From positions 124,001 to 188,000 of the forward strand of contig NZ_JNIK01000005.1 of assembly GCF_000701365.1 (NCBI RefSeq): a stretch of DNA of 64,000 nt, given 5' to 3'. This stretch comes from Blastococcus sp. URHD0036. Its GTDB lineage: Bacteria > Actinomycetota > Actinomycetes > Mycobacteriales > Geodermatophilaceae. Both the position numbers and the translations under genes were made by a program. The notes beneath the pieces were generated by a model. That model was not told the origin of the DNA. It did not search any database and worked only from the letters and a program-made list of their open reading frames with translations. This document shows, one piece after another, positions 43,095 through 53,841 of the stretch. How positions within the stretch are numbered: position 1 is the first letter of the stretch; the number at the start of each line of letters is the position of its first letter.

Positions 43095-43122
43095 GTACGA
43101 ACGGCCTCAGCCGGATTCGACA
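43095..43122 (-). promoter_or_regulatory. ECF42-like promoter TGTCGA-N17-CGTAC
   Basis: On the minus strand, TGTCGA (43117-43122) is followed after 17 nt by CGTAC (43095-43099). The published ECF42 target has TGTCGA at -35 and a CG-rich short -10. It lies at the end of the GNAT gene and points at the DGPF gene. Confidence 0.6.
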
Positions 43123-43760
43123 CCCGTCGCCGGGGGACGCACCAGCACCCACACCGGCAGCTCGTCGTCGGCGGTGTGCAGCGAGGCGGCCACGTCGAAG
43201 CCGGAGCCGCGCAGGAACCGGACCCCGGCCCAGGTGTAGACGGAGGTGGCGGCCGGCACGCCGTCGGCGTCGCAGCGGTCCAGCGCGGGGCCGAGGACCG
43301 CGCGGCCCAGGCCCTTGCGGCGTGCCGACGGGCGGGTGCCGAGGTGGTCCAGCCACCAGTGCGCTCCGGCCGGGCGGGCGGCGTCGACGATCTCCCGGGT
43401 ACGGGCGACCCGGCCCGCGTGCGAGGCGGACAGCACGGGCAGCTCGCGGTCCAGCGCCGCCCGCACGTCCGCGGGCATCGGCGTCGTCCCCGGGGCGCCC
43501 GGTGGGGGAGTCCAGGTGGCGACGGCGGTGACGTCCTCGGTCACCCAGGCCGTCCCGGTGGAGACCCCGCGGTGCCCGCCGGACAGCTCGTGCCAGCGGG
43601 TCAGCCGCTGGATCCGGCCGTCCTCGGGCAGCGCCCAGCGGGTCCAGCGGGAGTCGGCCAGGGCCACGGTCAGGGTGGCCGCGATCCGGGGGACGTCGCG
43701 CTGCTCGGCCGGCCGCACGGAGGGCGCACCCACCCGGACGACGGTGGGGACGTCGCTCAC
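43107..43760 (-). CDS. GNAT-family N-acetyltransferase
   Basis: The product has 217 residues. The acetyl-CoA binding loop is in RPSARRKGLGRAVLG (R/Q-x2-G-x-G/A pattern), preceded by the WLDHLGTRP strand. SVYTWAGVRFLRGSGFDV is the typical C-terminal strand. The substrate is unknown. The GTG at 43760 has TCTGAT 6 nt upstream and no ribosome binding site. Its 3' end overlaps the ECF42-like promoter that drives the next operon, so the two are controlled separately. Confidence 0.82.
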   Translation of the reverse strand: MSDVPTVVRVGAPSVRPAEQRDVPRIAATLTVALADSRWTRWALPEDGRIQRLTRWHELSGGHRGVSTGTAWVTEDVTAVATWTPPPGAPGTTPMPADVRAALDRELPVLSASHAGRVARTREIVDAARPAGAHWWLDHLGTRPSARRKGLGRAVLGPALDRCDADGVPAATSVYTWAGVRFLRGSGFDVAASLHTADDELPVWVLVRPPATGVESG

Positions 43761-43766
43761 CCCGGC

Positions 43767-43772
43767 ATCAGA
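43767..43772 (-). promoter_or_regulatory. -10-like TCTGAT for the GNAT gene
   Basis: It ends 6 nt before the GTG at 43760 on the minus strand. It is a weaker match, with C at position 2. Confidence 0.3.
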
Positions 43773-43795
43773 CCACGACGCCCCGACGGCGGCGC

Positions 43796-43861
43796 TTCTG
43801 CGGTATTCCTCGCCCTCTTGCGGCGCTGCAGCACCGCAGGCGCACGAGGAACACCGCAAGA
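43796..43861. repeat. Long imperfect hairpin with inner stem-loop
   Basis: The outer arms around TTCTGCGGTATTCCTCG and CGAGGAACACCGCAAGA pair with about three mismatches. An inner stem TTGCGG.../CCGCAG nests within. It lies upstream of the GNAT gene. Confidence 0.5.
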
Positions 43862-43862
43862 G

Positions 43863-43903
43863 CCGGAAGGGCCCCACTCCGGCGAAGAGTGAGGCCCTTC
43901 CGG
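43863..43903 (-). terminator. Terminator-like hairpin after the membrane protein gene
   Basis: CCGGAAGGGCC (43863-43873) pairs exactly with 43893-43903, and CACTC (43875-43879) with GAGTG (43887-43891) inside, around a 7-nt loop. It lies 11 bp beyond the stop of the gene at 43915. Confidence 0.75.
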
Positions 43904-43914
43904 ACGTCGATGGC

Positions 43915-44562
43915 TCAGACGGTCGCGTCGAAGCCGGCGCGGTCGACCTTGCGGTGGTACCGGGTGCCGAGACGGCCACCCAGGATGGCGCCCAGCAGCG
44001 TGGCCACGAGGACGGCGGCCAGGGCGATGATCCCGCCGGTGGTGCCGGTGCCCTCGTCGATCGGGATGCGCGGGAGGTCCAGCCGCTCGAGCACGTTGTA
44101 CTCGTTGCCGAAGACCAGTCCGGCGACGGCGAGCGCGGCGACGACCAGCAGCCCGATCAGCCAGACGGCCAGCCCCTGCCGGAACCCGTCGAACCGGGAC
44201 ATCCGCCCGGCCACGTAGCCGCCGGCGAGGTAGGCGAGGAAGAGGATGACGACGAGGGCGATGCCGCCGCCCAGGCCGATCGTGGTGGCCTCGTCCGTGG
44301 CCTCGTCGGCGCTGTTCACGCCCTGGGTGAGCCCGATCGCCACCCCCGCGGCCGCGACCAGCGCGATCAGGATGACGGCCAGGCCGTTGGCCGACAGCCA
44401 GCCGAAGAACGCCGCGCCCCACTTGATGCCGCCGAAGCGGGCGTGCTGGGCGTCGACGGCGTCCCGCGCGACGCCGCGGGTCACCCGTGCCCCGCCGGTG
44501 GGAGCGGTGGTGGTGCCGGTCGTGCCGGTCGCGCCGGCGTCCGGTGCGGTGCTGCTGCTCAT
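43915..44562 (-). CDS. Membrane protein with four predicted helices, unknown
   Basis: The product has 215 residues. A Thr/Gly/Ala-rich N-terminus (1-45) is followed by four hydrophobic segments, for example ANGLAVILIALVAAAGVAIGL and IALVVILFLAYLAGGYVAG. The C-terminus is short and basic (LGGRLGTRYHRKVDRAGF). AGGYVAGRMSRFDGFRQG resembles actinobacterial YrzE-like proteins. The function is unknown. The next gene upstream on the same strand encodes a PRC-barrel/DUF2382 protein, and such pairs are often stress-induced. Confidence 0.78.
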   Translation of the reverse strand: MSSSTAPDAGATGTTGTTTAPTGGARVTRGVARDAVDAQHARFGGIKWGAAFFGWLSANGLAVILIALVAAAGVAIGLTQGVNSADEATDEATTIGLGGGIALVVILFLAYLAGGYVAGRMSRFDGFRQGLAVWLIGLLVVAALAVAGLVFGNEYNVLERLDLPRIPIDEGTGTTGGIIALAAVLVATLLGAILGGRLGTRYHRKVDRAGFDATV

Positions 44563-44655
44563 GGTGCCTCCGCTGGTGGGGCGGTCAGGGGACGGGGGAG
44601 TGCCCGGGAGCCGGCCGCGGGATGCGCGGCCGGCTCCAGGGTCACCCGTTCGGGA

Positions 44656-45483
44656 TCAGCGGCGACGGGTGGTCTCGTCGGCGTCGAGCTCGATCTGCTC
44701 CTTGCGCACCGTCTCGCTGACCGTCTCCTGGTCGGCGACGGTGTCGACGTCCAGCCGGACACGCTCGACCGGCACGGCCTCCTTGGCGACGACGGGGCGC
44801 TCGGCGTGCAGCGTGACCTCGTGCTCCTCCTCGGAGATCGCCGGGCCGTCGAGCGCGTTGCCGACGTTGGCGTCGGTGATGGGCTCCCGCTCGACGCGGA
44901 TCTCCTCGTGCGAGACCGGCACGGTCTCGGTGACGTTCTCGCTCACCACGTACTTCCGCAGCCGCGCGACGCCGGTCTCCACCCGCTGGGTGCCGACCTC
45001 GAGCCGCTCCTCCGACCGCGTCATCGCGTCGTCGGTGGTCGGGCCGGAGGTGTCGTGGCCGACGGTGCCGCGCGTCGTGTCGGTGATCGCCCCGCCGGTG
45101 GTCGAGTAGCCGGTCGTGTCGTCGGTGAGCTCGGGGCCGCGCGCGGTGCCGACCGCGGCGGCGATCTCCTGGGTGCCACCGATGCCGTAGTGGCGGTACA
45201 GGTCGGCCTCGTCCTCGGGGGAGAGGTGGCCCTCGACGTCGTGGTGCGGCGAGTTGCTGACCTGGTCCTTGCCGTACGGCAGACGCAGCTCGCCGCCGGA
45301 GAGCTCGGCCTCGGCCAGCGGCACGAAGGCCTCCTTGGTGCCGAACAGGCCGGTCTTGACCGTCGCCCACTCGGGGCGGCCGGTCGAGTCGTCGAGGTAG
45401 ACCTCGCCGACGGTGCCGAGCTTGCCCTGGGGGCCGACGGCGGTGCTGCCGATGACGGTGCTGATCTGCTGCTCGCTGATCAC
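44656..45483 (-). CDS. PRC-barrel and DUF2382 domain protein
   Basis: The product has 275 residues. The N-terminal PRC-barrel (about 1-95) includes GKLGTVGEVYLDDSTGRPEW and FVPLAEAELSGGELRLPYGK. A Thr/Gly-rich linker follows. The C-terminal DUF2382 (about 155-275) has LRKYVVSENVTETVPVSHEE and DVDTVADQETVSETVRKEQI. This architecture is common in stress-response loci of actinobacteria and Deinococcus, and its biochemistry is unknown. The GTG start has GAGGAGA about 5 nt upstream. A CGTTTAC/GTAAACG palindrome lies about 91 bp upstream. Confidence 0.88.
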   Translation of the reverse strand: MISEQQISTVIGSTAVGPQGKLGTVGEVYLDDSTGRPEWATVKTGLFGTKEAFVPLAEAELSGGELRLPYGKDQVSNSPHHDVEGHLSPEDEADLYRHYGIGGTQEIAAAVGTARGPELTDDTTGYSTTGGAITDTTRGTVGHDTSGPTTDDAMTRSEERLEVGTQRVETGVARLRKYVVSENVTETVPVSHEEIRVEREPITDANVGNALDGPAISEEEHEVTLHAERPVVAKEAVPVERVRLDVDTVADQETVSETVRKEQIELDADETTRRR

Positions 45484-45573
45484 GGGTTCTCCTCGGGAGG
45501 GTCGACTGAGAGGTGTCGGCAGGCCCCCGGGCCGGGTACACCGGGCGGGCCGCCACAGCAGTCCTGCCCGTGC

Positions 45574-45590
45574 CGTTTACGACGTAAACG
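45574..45590 (-). promoter_or_regulatory. Perfect palindrome CGTTTAC-GAC-GTAAACG
   Basis: The 7-bp perfect arms have a 3-bp spacer. It lies just after the TetR gene stop (45593) and 91 bp upstream of the PRC-barrel gene. It may be a TetR operator. Alternatively, GTTT followed after 16 nt by GGGCAG on the minus strand could be a SigB/SigF-like stress promoter. Confidence 0.45.
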
Positions 45591-45592
45591 TC

Positions 45593-46414
45593 CTAGTCGG
45601 GACGATCGGTGAAGCTCTCCGGATTGCGGGGGTTGCGCCCCTCACGCCGCACGACCTCGAGGCGTCCGAGCAGGTTCTCCAGCGCCTCTTCGAACTCCGC
45701 GGCCGACTCGTCCACGGACAGCAGCCCTTGGAGCCGGACCACGGTCGGGTACTCGCTCAGGTCCGGCGCGAACTCCGGGGGCTGGGCACCGGCGTCCTCG
45801 GCGTTCACCGCCACGCCCTTCTGCGAGACCTCCAGCAGCAGGTGGCCGAGCAGGAAGCTGCTGTAGGCGCGGTAGGCGGCGACGGCGGAGGCCTCGGAGA
45901 AGCCGCAGCTGGTCAGCGCGACGAGGAAGGACTCCACCCAGCGGAGGCTGCGCAGCGGCGGGCGCACCCAGGGAGCGGCCGGCGGGCGCGTCGCCACCAG
46001 CGGGAACACCTCGGGGTGGGCCAGGGCGATGCGCCGCACGCCGTGGGCCAGGCGCTGCAGGTAGTCCTGCCAGCCGTGCGCCGCCTCCAGGTGGACGTCG
46101 GGATCGCCGTAGAGCTCGTCGATGACGCTCTCCACGACGCCGTCGAGCAACTGCTCGCGCCCGGGGATGTAGCGGTAGAGGGCCATCGCCTCCACCCCCA
46201 GGTGGGCACCCAGCCGGCGCATGGTCAGGGCGCTGAGCCCCTGGGCGTCGATGTACTCGATCGCGGCGCCGAGGATCCGCCGGCGGTCCAGCGGGGCGCG
46301 CCCCGTGTCCGGGGGCCCGGCCGGGATCACGGCGGCCGCGCCGCCGCGGCCCTCGGGGGAGTCGGGGTCCACGCCCTCGGGATCCAGGCCCTCGGGATCC
46401 ACGGGTGTCGGCAC
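45593..46414 (-). CDS. TetR-family regulator with tetracycline-repressor-like C-terminal domain
   Basis: The product has 273 residues. After a 40-residue acidic, Pro/Gly-rich extension, the helix-turn-helix spans about 50-95, with ILGAAIEYIDAQGLSALTMR, RLGAHLGVEAMALYRYIPGR and the following helix. The C-terminal domain (about 105-240) matches TetR_C_1, with PRMAL-like hydrophobic helices. The ligand is unknown. The GTG at 46414 has AGGAGG 4 nt upstream. It is divergent from the nitrate reductase gene by 151 bp, but nothing in the sequence shows that it controls nitrogen genes. Confidence 0.88.
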   Translation of the reverse strand: MPTPVDPEGLDPEGVDPDSPEGRGGAAAVIPAGPPDTGRAPLDRRRILGAAIEYIDAQGLSALTMRRLGAHLGVEAMALYRYIPGREQLLDGVVESVIDELYGDPDVHLEAAHGWQDYLQRLAHGVRRIALAHPEVFPLVATRPPAAPWVRPPLRSLRWVESFLVALTSCGFSEASAVAAYRAYSSFLLGHLLLEVSQKGVAVNAEDAGAQPPEFAPDLSEYPTVVRLQGLLSVDESAAEFEEALENLLGRLEVVRREGRNPRNPESFTDRPD

Positions 46415-46565
46415 GGCACCTCCTGGTCCCCTCTGGCGGATGTTCTGCCTGCATCCTGCCCGTAGCGGTCCGCACCAGCCCCGGTGCCCCGGTGTGAGGC
46501 CGACGGAACGCATCGTTGACGCCGAGGCCGCCACCGGGAAACGACGGGCACCGACTCTCGTTCCC

Positions 46566-49177
<2,612 letters not shown>

Positions 49178-49178
<1 letters not shown>

Positions 49179-51709
49179 TGACTGCCGTCCTGGGAGGACG
49201 TCCGGAGGGCCTGACCTCGCTGTCGCTGGGGGACGACGAGTTCGACACCCGCTCCCGGCTGGTCGTCGTCGGCAACGGCATGGCCGGCGCCCGCTTCGTG
49301 GAGGAGGTGCTCGAGCGCGGCGGCGGCGAGCAGTTCCGCATCACCGTCTTCGGCGACGAGCCGCACGGCAACTACAACCGGATCATGCTCTCGCCGGTGC
49401 TGGCGGGGGAGTCGCACGAGGACGAGATCGTGCTCAACAGCCACGACTGGTACGCCGACAACGGCGTCGACCTGCGGGCCGGTGTCCGGGTGGCGCGGGC
49501 CGACACCGCCGCCAAGGTCGTGCACGGCGACGACGGCAGCACCACCCCCTACGACCACCTGGTGCTGGCCACCGGCAGCTACTCGTTCATCCCGCCGATG
49601 TCCGGCGTCCGCACCGCCGACGGTGCCCTGCTGGCCGGCGTCTACGGGTTCCGCACGATCGACGAGACCCGGGCGATGCTCGAGGCGACCCAGCGGTGCC
49701 GGCGCGCCGTGGTCATGGGTGGCGGCCTGCTCGGCCTCGAGGCGGCCCGCGCGCTGCAGGGGCACGGCCTGCAGGTGGAGCTCGTGCACGCGATGCCGTG
49801 GCTGATGAACGCCCAGCTCGACGCCGAGGCCGGCGCCATCCTGAAGAAGAGCGTCGAGTCCCTCGGCATCACCGTGCACCTGGACGCGATGGCCGGCGAG
49901 GTCCTCGGCACCGAGCACGTCGAGGGCGTGCTGCTCAAGGACGGCCGGCGGCTGGACTGCGACCTGCTCGTCGTCGCCGCCGGCGTCCGGCCGCACACCG
50001 ATGTCGCCGTCCGGTCGGGCCTGGAGGTCGAGCGGGCGATCGTCGTCGACGACCAGTTGCGCACCGAGGACCCCGACGTCTACGCGATCGGCGAGTGCGC
50101 CCAGCACCGCGGCTCGGTCTACGGGCTGGTCGCCCCGGCGTGGGAGCACGCGAAGGTCCTGGCCGACGTCCTCACCGGCACCGACCCCGACGCCGAGTAC
50201 ACCGGCAGCCGGACGGCCACCAAGCTCAAGGTGGCCGGCGTCGACGTCGCCACCATGGGCATCAACGTCCCCGAGCGGGACGACGACGAGTTCCTCGTGA
50301 TCTCCGAGCCCAGGCGCGGGGTGCACCTGTCGGTGGTCATCCGCGACGACAAGCTCGTCGGCGCCACCCTGCTCGGCGACACCCGCAAGGTCGCCTTCCT
50401 GACCCAGGCCTTCGACCGCGGGACGGCGCTGCCCGAGGAGCGGATCCGGCTGCTCGTCGACCTCTCCGACGGTGCCGAGGAGGTGGGCGTCGCCGAGATG
50501 CCGGCCGACAGCCAGGTGTGCAACTGCAACGGCGTCACCAAGGGCGCGATCTGCGGCGCGGTGGCCGACGGTTGCGGCAGCGTCGGCGCCGTCATGGACC
50601 GCACCCGCGCCGGCAAGGGCTGCGGCTCCTGCAAGTCGCTGGTGAAGCAGATCGTCGAGTGGGCCGCCGACGGCGACGTGACGGAGGACCCGTCGGCGTC
50701 CTGGTACGTCCCGGGGATCCCCCTGGCCAAGCCCGAGCTGATGGCCGCCATCCGCGAGCAGGACCTGCGGTCGGTCTCCCAGGTCTTCGCCGCTCTCGCC
50801 CCCGCCGGCAAGGAGGACGCGAAGTCGAAGATGGGCCTGACCTCGCTGCTGAAGATGGTCTGGGGCGTGGACTTCGTCCCGGAGAAGGACGGCGAGTTCA
50901 TCAACGACCGCGTGCACGCCAACATCCAGCGCGACGGCACCTTCTCCGTCGTCCCGCAGATGAAGGGCGGGGTGACCACGCCGGCGCAGCTGCGGAAGAT
51001 CGCCGACGTCGCCGAGAAGTACGAGGTGCCGATGGTCAAGGTGACCGGCGGCCAGCGGATCGACCTGCTCGGCGTCCGCAAGGAGGACCTGCCGGCCATG
51101 TGGGCCGACCTCGGGATGCCGTCGGGGTACGCGTACGGCAAGAGCATGCGGACGGTGAAGACCTGCGTCGGCAGCGACTTCTGCCGCTTCGGCCTCGGCG
51201 ACTCCACCCAGCTCGGCATCGACCTGGAGACCCGCTTCCAGGGCATCGAGAGCCCGGCGAAGATGAAGATGGCCGTCGTCGGCTGCCCGCGGAACTGCGC
51301 CGAGGCCTACGTCAAGGACGTCGGCGTGGTCGCGGTCGGCAACGGCAAGTGGGAGGTCTACGTCGGGGGAGCGGCCGGTGCGTCGGTGCGCAAGGGCGAC
51401 CTGCTGGCCACCGTCGACTCGACGGAGGAGGTCATGCAGCTGACCGGCCGGTTCATGCAGTACTACCGCGAGAACGCCAACTGGCTGGAGCGCACCTACG
51501 ACTTCGTGCCCCGCATCGGGCTGGAGAAGATCAAGCAGGTGCTGCTCGAGGACAGCGAGGGCCTCTGCGCCGACCTCGACGCCGGCATCCAGCGCTCGAT
51601 CGACGCCTACCGCGACCCGTGGGGCCAGGACCTCGCCGAGCCCGCGACGCCCGGCCAGTTCCGGCCCTCCCTGCCCCTGATCGAGCTGCCGAAGGTGCCC
51701 GTCCGATGA
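49178..51709 (+). CDS. nirB: NADH-dependent nitrite reductase, large subunit
   Basis: The product has 843 residues. It reduces nitrite to ammonium with six electrons from NADH. The domain order is as follows. FAD domain: RLVVVGNGMAGARFVEE. NAD domain: RAVVMGGGLLGLEAARAL. BFD-type 2Fe-2S domain: VCNCNGVTKGAI and GKGCGSCKSLV, about residues 448-495. Sulfite/nitrite reductase halves, with the siroheme-4Fe-4S cysteines in TCVGSDFCRFG and VGCPRNCAEAY. All ligands are intact. The ATG overlaps the upstream stop (TGATG) with GGAGG nearby. nirD overlaps its end. Confidence 0.97.
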
Positions 51710-52113
51710 GCCTCACCCACACCGAGGTCGCCGAGCCGACCACCGCCGGCACCGAGATCGGCAGTCCGGCCACCGAGGTCGCCGTCCCCGGTCGGGCGCC
51801 GGCACCGCACGGCCGGGCGTACACCGTCGGCCGGACCGAGGACGTGCCGCCGGGGGAGGGGCGCGCCTTCGTCGCCGGGGACACCCAGGTCGCGGTGTTC
51901 CGGCTGCGCGACGGCTCGCTGCACGCCACCCAGGCGTCCTGCCCGCACGCCGGGGGTCCGCTCGCCGACGGGCAGACCGACGCCGACGTGCTGGTCTGCC
52001 CGCTGCACCTCTACGCCTACCGCTGGGTGGACGGCGTCGCGACCAGCGGCGCCATGGCCGTGCAGGTGTACCCGGTGCGCGAGGTCGACGGGATGCTCGT
52101 CGTCGACGTCTGA
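51706..52113 (+). CDS. nirD: NirD, nitrite reductase small subunit with intact Rieske ligands
   Basis: The product has 135 residues and is the partner of NirB. The Rieske-type fold carries SCPHAGGPLADG and CPLHLYAYRW, i.e. the Cys-x-His...Cys-x2-His set that binds a 2Fe-2S cluster. The classical E. coli NirD lacks these ligands, so this protein may carry a real cluster and add an electron path. The first 40 residues are flexible (THTEVAEPTTAGTEIG). ATGA overlap with nirB couples translation. Confidence 0.95.
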   Translation: MSLTHTEVAEPTTAGTEIGSPATEVAVPGRAPAPHGRAYTVGRTEDVPPGEGRAFVAGDTQVAVFRLRDGSLHATQASCPHAGGPLADGQTDADVLVCPLHLYAYRWVDGVATSGAMAVQVYPVREVDGMLVVDV

Positions 52114-52145
52114 GGGTCGAGGTCACGAAACGAGCACGTGGTTTG

Positions 52146-52161
52146 GTGAGGCTTGCCTAAC
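52146..52161 (+). promoter_or_regulatory. DtxR/IdeR-type iron box
   Basis: GTGAGGC-TT-GCCTAAC (52146-52161) is a near-perfect palindrome, with one mismatch, matching the AGGC-TT-GCCT core of actinobacterial iron boxes. It overlaps the -35 of the lipoprotein gene promoter. Confidence 0.65.
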
Positions 52162-52181
52162 TAGCCTCACCCGGCTAGAAC
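52153..52181 (+). promoter_or_regulatory. Promoter TTGCCT-N17-TAGAAC
   Basis: The -35 TTGCCT (52153-52158) and -10 TAGAAC (52176-52181) are 17 bp apart. The -10 ends 8 nt before the ATG at 52190, so the mRNA is probably leaderless. Confidence 0.6.
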
Positions 52182-52189
52182 TGTGCCTC

Positions 52190-53203
52190 ATGTCGATCAT
52201 GAACCGCACGCGGGGCGCCGTCCTCGCGGGCCTGTCGCTCTCCCTGGTCCTGTCCGGTTGTGGCTCGGACGACGACGGCGACGGCGACTCCGGCGGAGCC
52301 TCCTCGTCGGGGAGCTCGTCGGCGTTCCCCGTGACCATCGAGCACGCCTACGGGGAGACCGAGATCCCGGAGGAGCCGCAGCGGGTCGTGTCCCTGGGCT
52401 ACACCGAGCAGGACGCGATCCTGGCCTTCGGCGTGGTGCCCGTCGGCGTCCGCTACGCCTTCGGTCCCGAGGACGACGTCTTCTTCCCGTGGGCGGACGA
52501 GGCGGCCGGCGACGCCGAGCCGGAGATCCTCGACCGCACCGAGGTCAGCGCCGAGCAGATCGCCGCGCTGGAGCCCGATCTGATCATGGCCGTGACGGCG
52601 GGCCTGACCGAGGACGAGTACGAGACCCTCAGCGGCATCGCGCCGGTCGTCGTGCAGCCCGCCGAGTTCCCCGCCTTCGGCACGCCCTGGCAGGACCAGA
52701 CGCTCATCACCGGCCGGGCCCTCGGCCAGGAGGAGCGCGCCGAGGAGCTCGTCGCCGAGGTCGAGGCCCAGTTCGAGGAGGTGCGCGCCGCCCACCCGGA
52801 GCTGGAGGGCAAGACGCTGACCCTCTCGGGCCCGGCCTACGAGGGCGAGTACCCGTTCCACGCCTCGAGCGACACCCGCACCCAGTTCTTCCTGGACTTC
52901 GGCATGGTCAACGCGCCCGGCCTGGACGACATCGCCGGTGACGAGTTCTACGGCACCGTCAGCCAGGAGCAGGCCGGCCTGCTCGACGCCGACGTGCTGT
53001 TCTGGCAGTCCGGCTCGGACGCCGAGCGTGCCGAGATCGAGGGGGACCCGATCCTCGGCTCGATCCCCGCGGTCGCCGAGGAGCGTGACCTGTTCATCGA
53101 GGGCTCGGACTACGACGCGCTGCAGTTCTCCAGCGTGCTGAGCCTGCCGTACCTGCTCGAGAGCTTCGTCCCGAAGATCTCCGAGGTCGTGTCGGGCGCC
53201 TGA
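52190..53203 (+). CDS. Iron-siderophore ABC transporter substrate-binding lipoprotein (FecB/FepB type)
   Basis: The product has 337 residues. A signal peptide with lipobox LVLSGC (Cys at about 24) would anchor it outside the membrane. A Ser/Gly/Asp linker follows, and then a class III periplasmic-binding fold with PQRVVSLGYTEQDAILAFGV, EQIAALEPDLIMAVTAGL and a C-terminal DYDALQFSSVLSLPYLLE. This is typical of ferric-siderophore carriers. No permease or ATPase gene follows, so it is an orphan binding protein using another transporter. The iron box predicts repression when iron is plentiful. Confidence 0.9.
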   Translation: MSIMNRTRGAVLAGLSLSLVLSGCGSDDDGDGDSGGASSSGSSSAFPVTIEHAYGETEIPEEPQRVVSLGYTEQDAILAFGVVPVGVRYAFGPEDDVFFPWADEAAGDAEPEILDRTEVSAEQIAALEPDLIMAVTAGLTEDEYETLSGIAPVVVQPAEFPAFGTPWQDQTLITGRALGQEERAEELVAEVEAQFEEVRAAHPELEGKTLTLSGPAYEGEYPFHASSDTRTQFFLDFGMVNAPGLDDIAGDEFYGTVSQEQAGLLDADVLFWQSGSDAERAEIEGDPILGSIPAVAEERDLFIEGSDYDALQFSSVLSLPYLLESFVPKISEVVSGA

Positions 53204-53217
53204 GGCCCGCACGCCCG

Positions 53218-53251
53218 GCGGGCGCCGCTCCCACCCGGGAGCGGCGCCCGC
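53218..53251. terminator. 15-bp-arm hairpin between convergent genes
   Basis: GCGGGCGCCGCTCCC (53218-53232) pairs exactly with 53237-53251 around the loop ACCC. Confidence 0.8.
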
Positions 53252-53263
53252 TGTGGTCTCGGC

Positions 53264-53716
53264 TCAGGACGGGCTGACGACGACGCCCTCGGGCGGGGCC
53301 TGCACCGGGTTCACGAACCAGATGCTCTCCTCGTACAGGTGCCGGGACCGCCAGCCGTCGGGCGTCCGGACCATGTCGTGGTGGTAGTAGCCCCCGGTGT
53401 AGGTGAAGCCCTGCACGCCGGGGATCTGCATCGGGTTGTAGAAGTCGGCGATCACCTTCGCGGTGTCCCCGTCGAGGTGGACCTCGATGTTGGTGACGTG
53501 GTGCTGGGTGAAGGGGAACGTCGAGAACGCGCCCGACAGCATCTCCACCATCTCGTCGCGCGGGAGCTTCGCCGCCCCGGCCGAGGTGTAGTCGATGACT
53601 GCGTCGTCGGTGAACACGCTGCGGTACATCTCCCAGTCGCCGCGGTCGATCCCGTGGCAGTAGCGGGTCAGCACGTCGCGGATCTCGATGCGGTCGGCGA
53701 GGGTCTGCAGGTCCAC
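53264..53716 (-). CDS. SnoaL-like / NTF2-fold protein
   Basis: The product has 150 residues. It starts VDLQTLADRIEIRDVLTRYC, with the pattern DRGDWEMYRSVFTDDAVIDY of SnoaL_4-type proteins. HHVTNIEVHLDGDTAKVIAD gives further fold-level agreement. Family members include dehydratases and isomerases of aromatic or steroid substrates. The His and Asp positions suggest a possible active site, but no substrate is assigned. The GTG at 53716 has GGAGGA about 4 nt upstream. It ends next to the hairpin shared with the siderophore-binding gene. Confidence 0.8.
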   Translation of the reverse strand: MDLQTLADRIEIRDVLTRYCHGIDRGDWEMYRSVFTDDAVIDYTSAGAAKLPRDEMVEMLSGAFSTFPFTQHHVTNIEVHLDGDTAKVIADFYNPMQIPGVQGFTYTGGYYHHDMVRTPDGWRSRHLYEESIWFVNPVQAPPEGVVVSPS

Positions 53717-53817
53717 GGGTCCTCCGGAGGTCGGGTGTGACCCGGACCATAGCGACGGAGACACCTCAGGTCGGCCGGCCTCGACCCACGTCCGGGCCGT
53801 CACGTTCTGATGGCGTG

Positions 53818-53841
53818 GAGCCTCGCGCGCGCGAGAGGCTC
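53818..53841 (-). terminator. Hairpin at the end of the helical unknown gene
   Basis: GAGCCTC (53818-53824) pairs with GAGGCTC (53835-53841), with CG-repeat pairing inside. It covers the stop codon region at 53840. Confidence 0.5.

Noticed and set aside
46415-46565. GlnR boxes upstream of the nitrate reductase gene, and of narK at 54638-54801
   Set aside because: Both gaps contain GGGAAACG, but the partner half-site at the required spacing (GTnAC-N6-GAAAC) is missing. A shared GAAAC alone is not enough.
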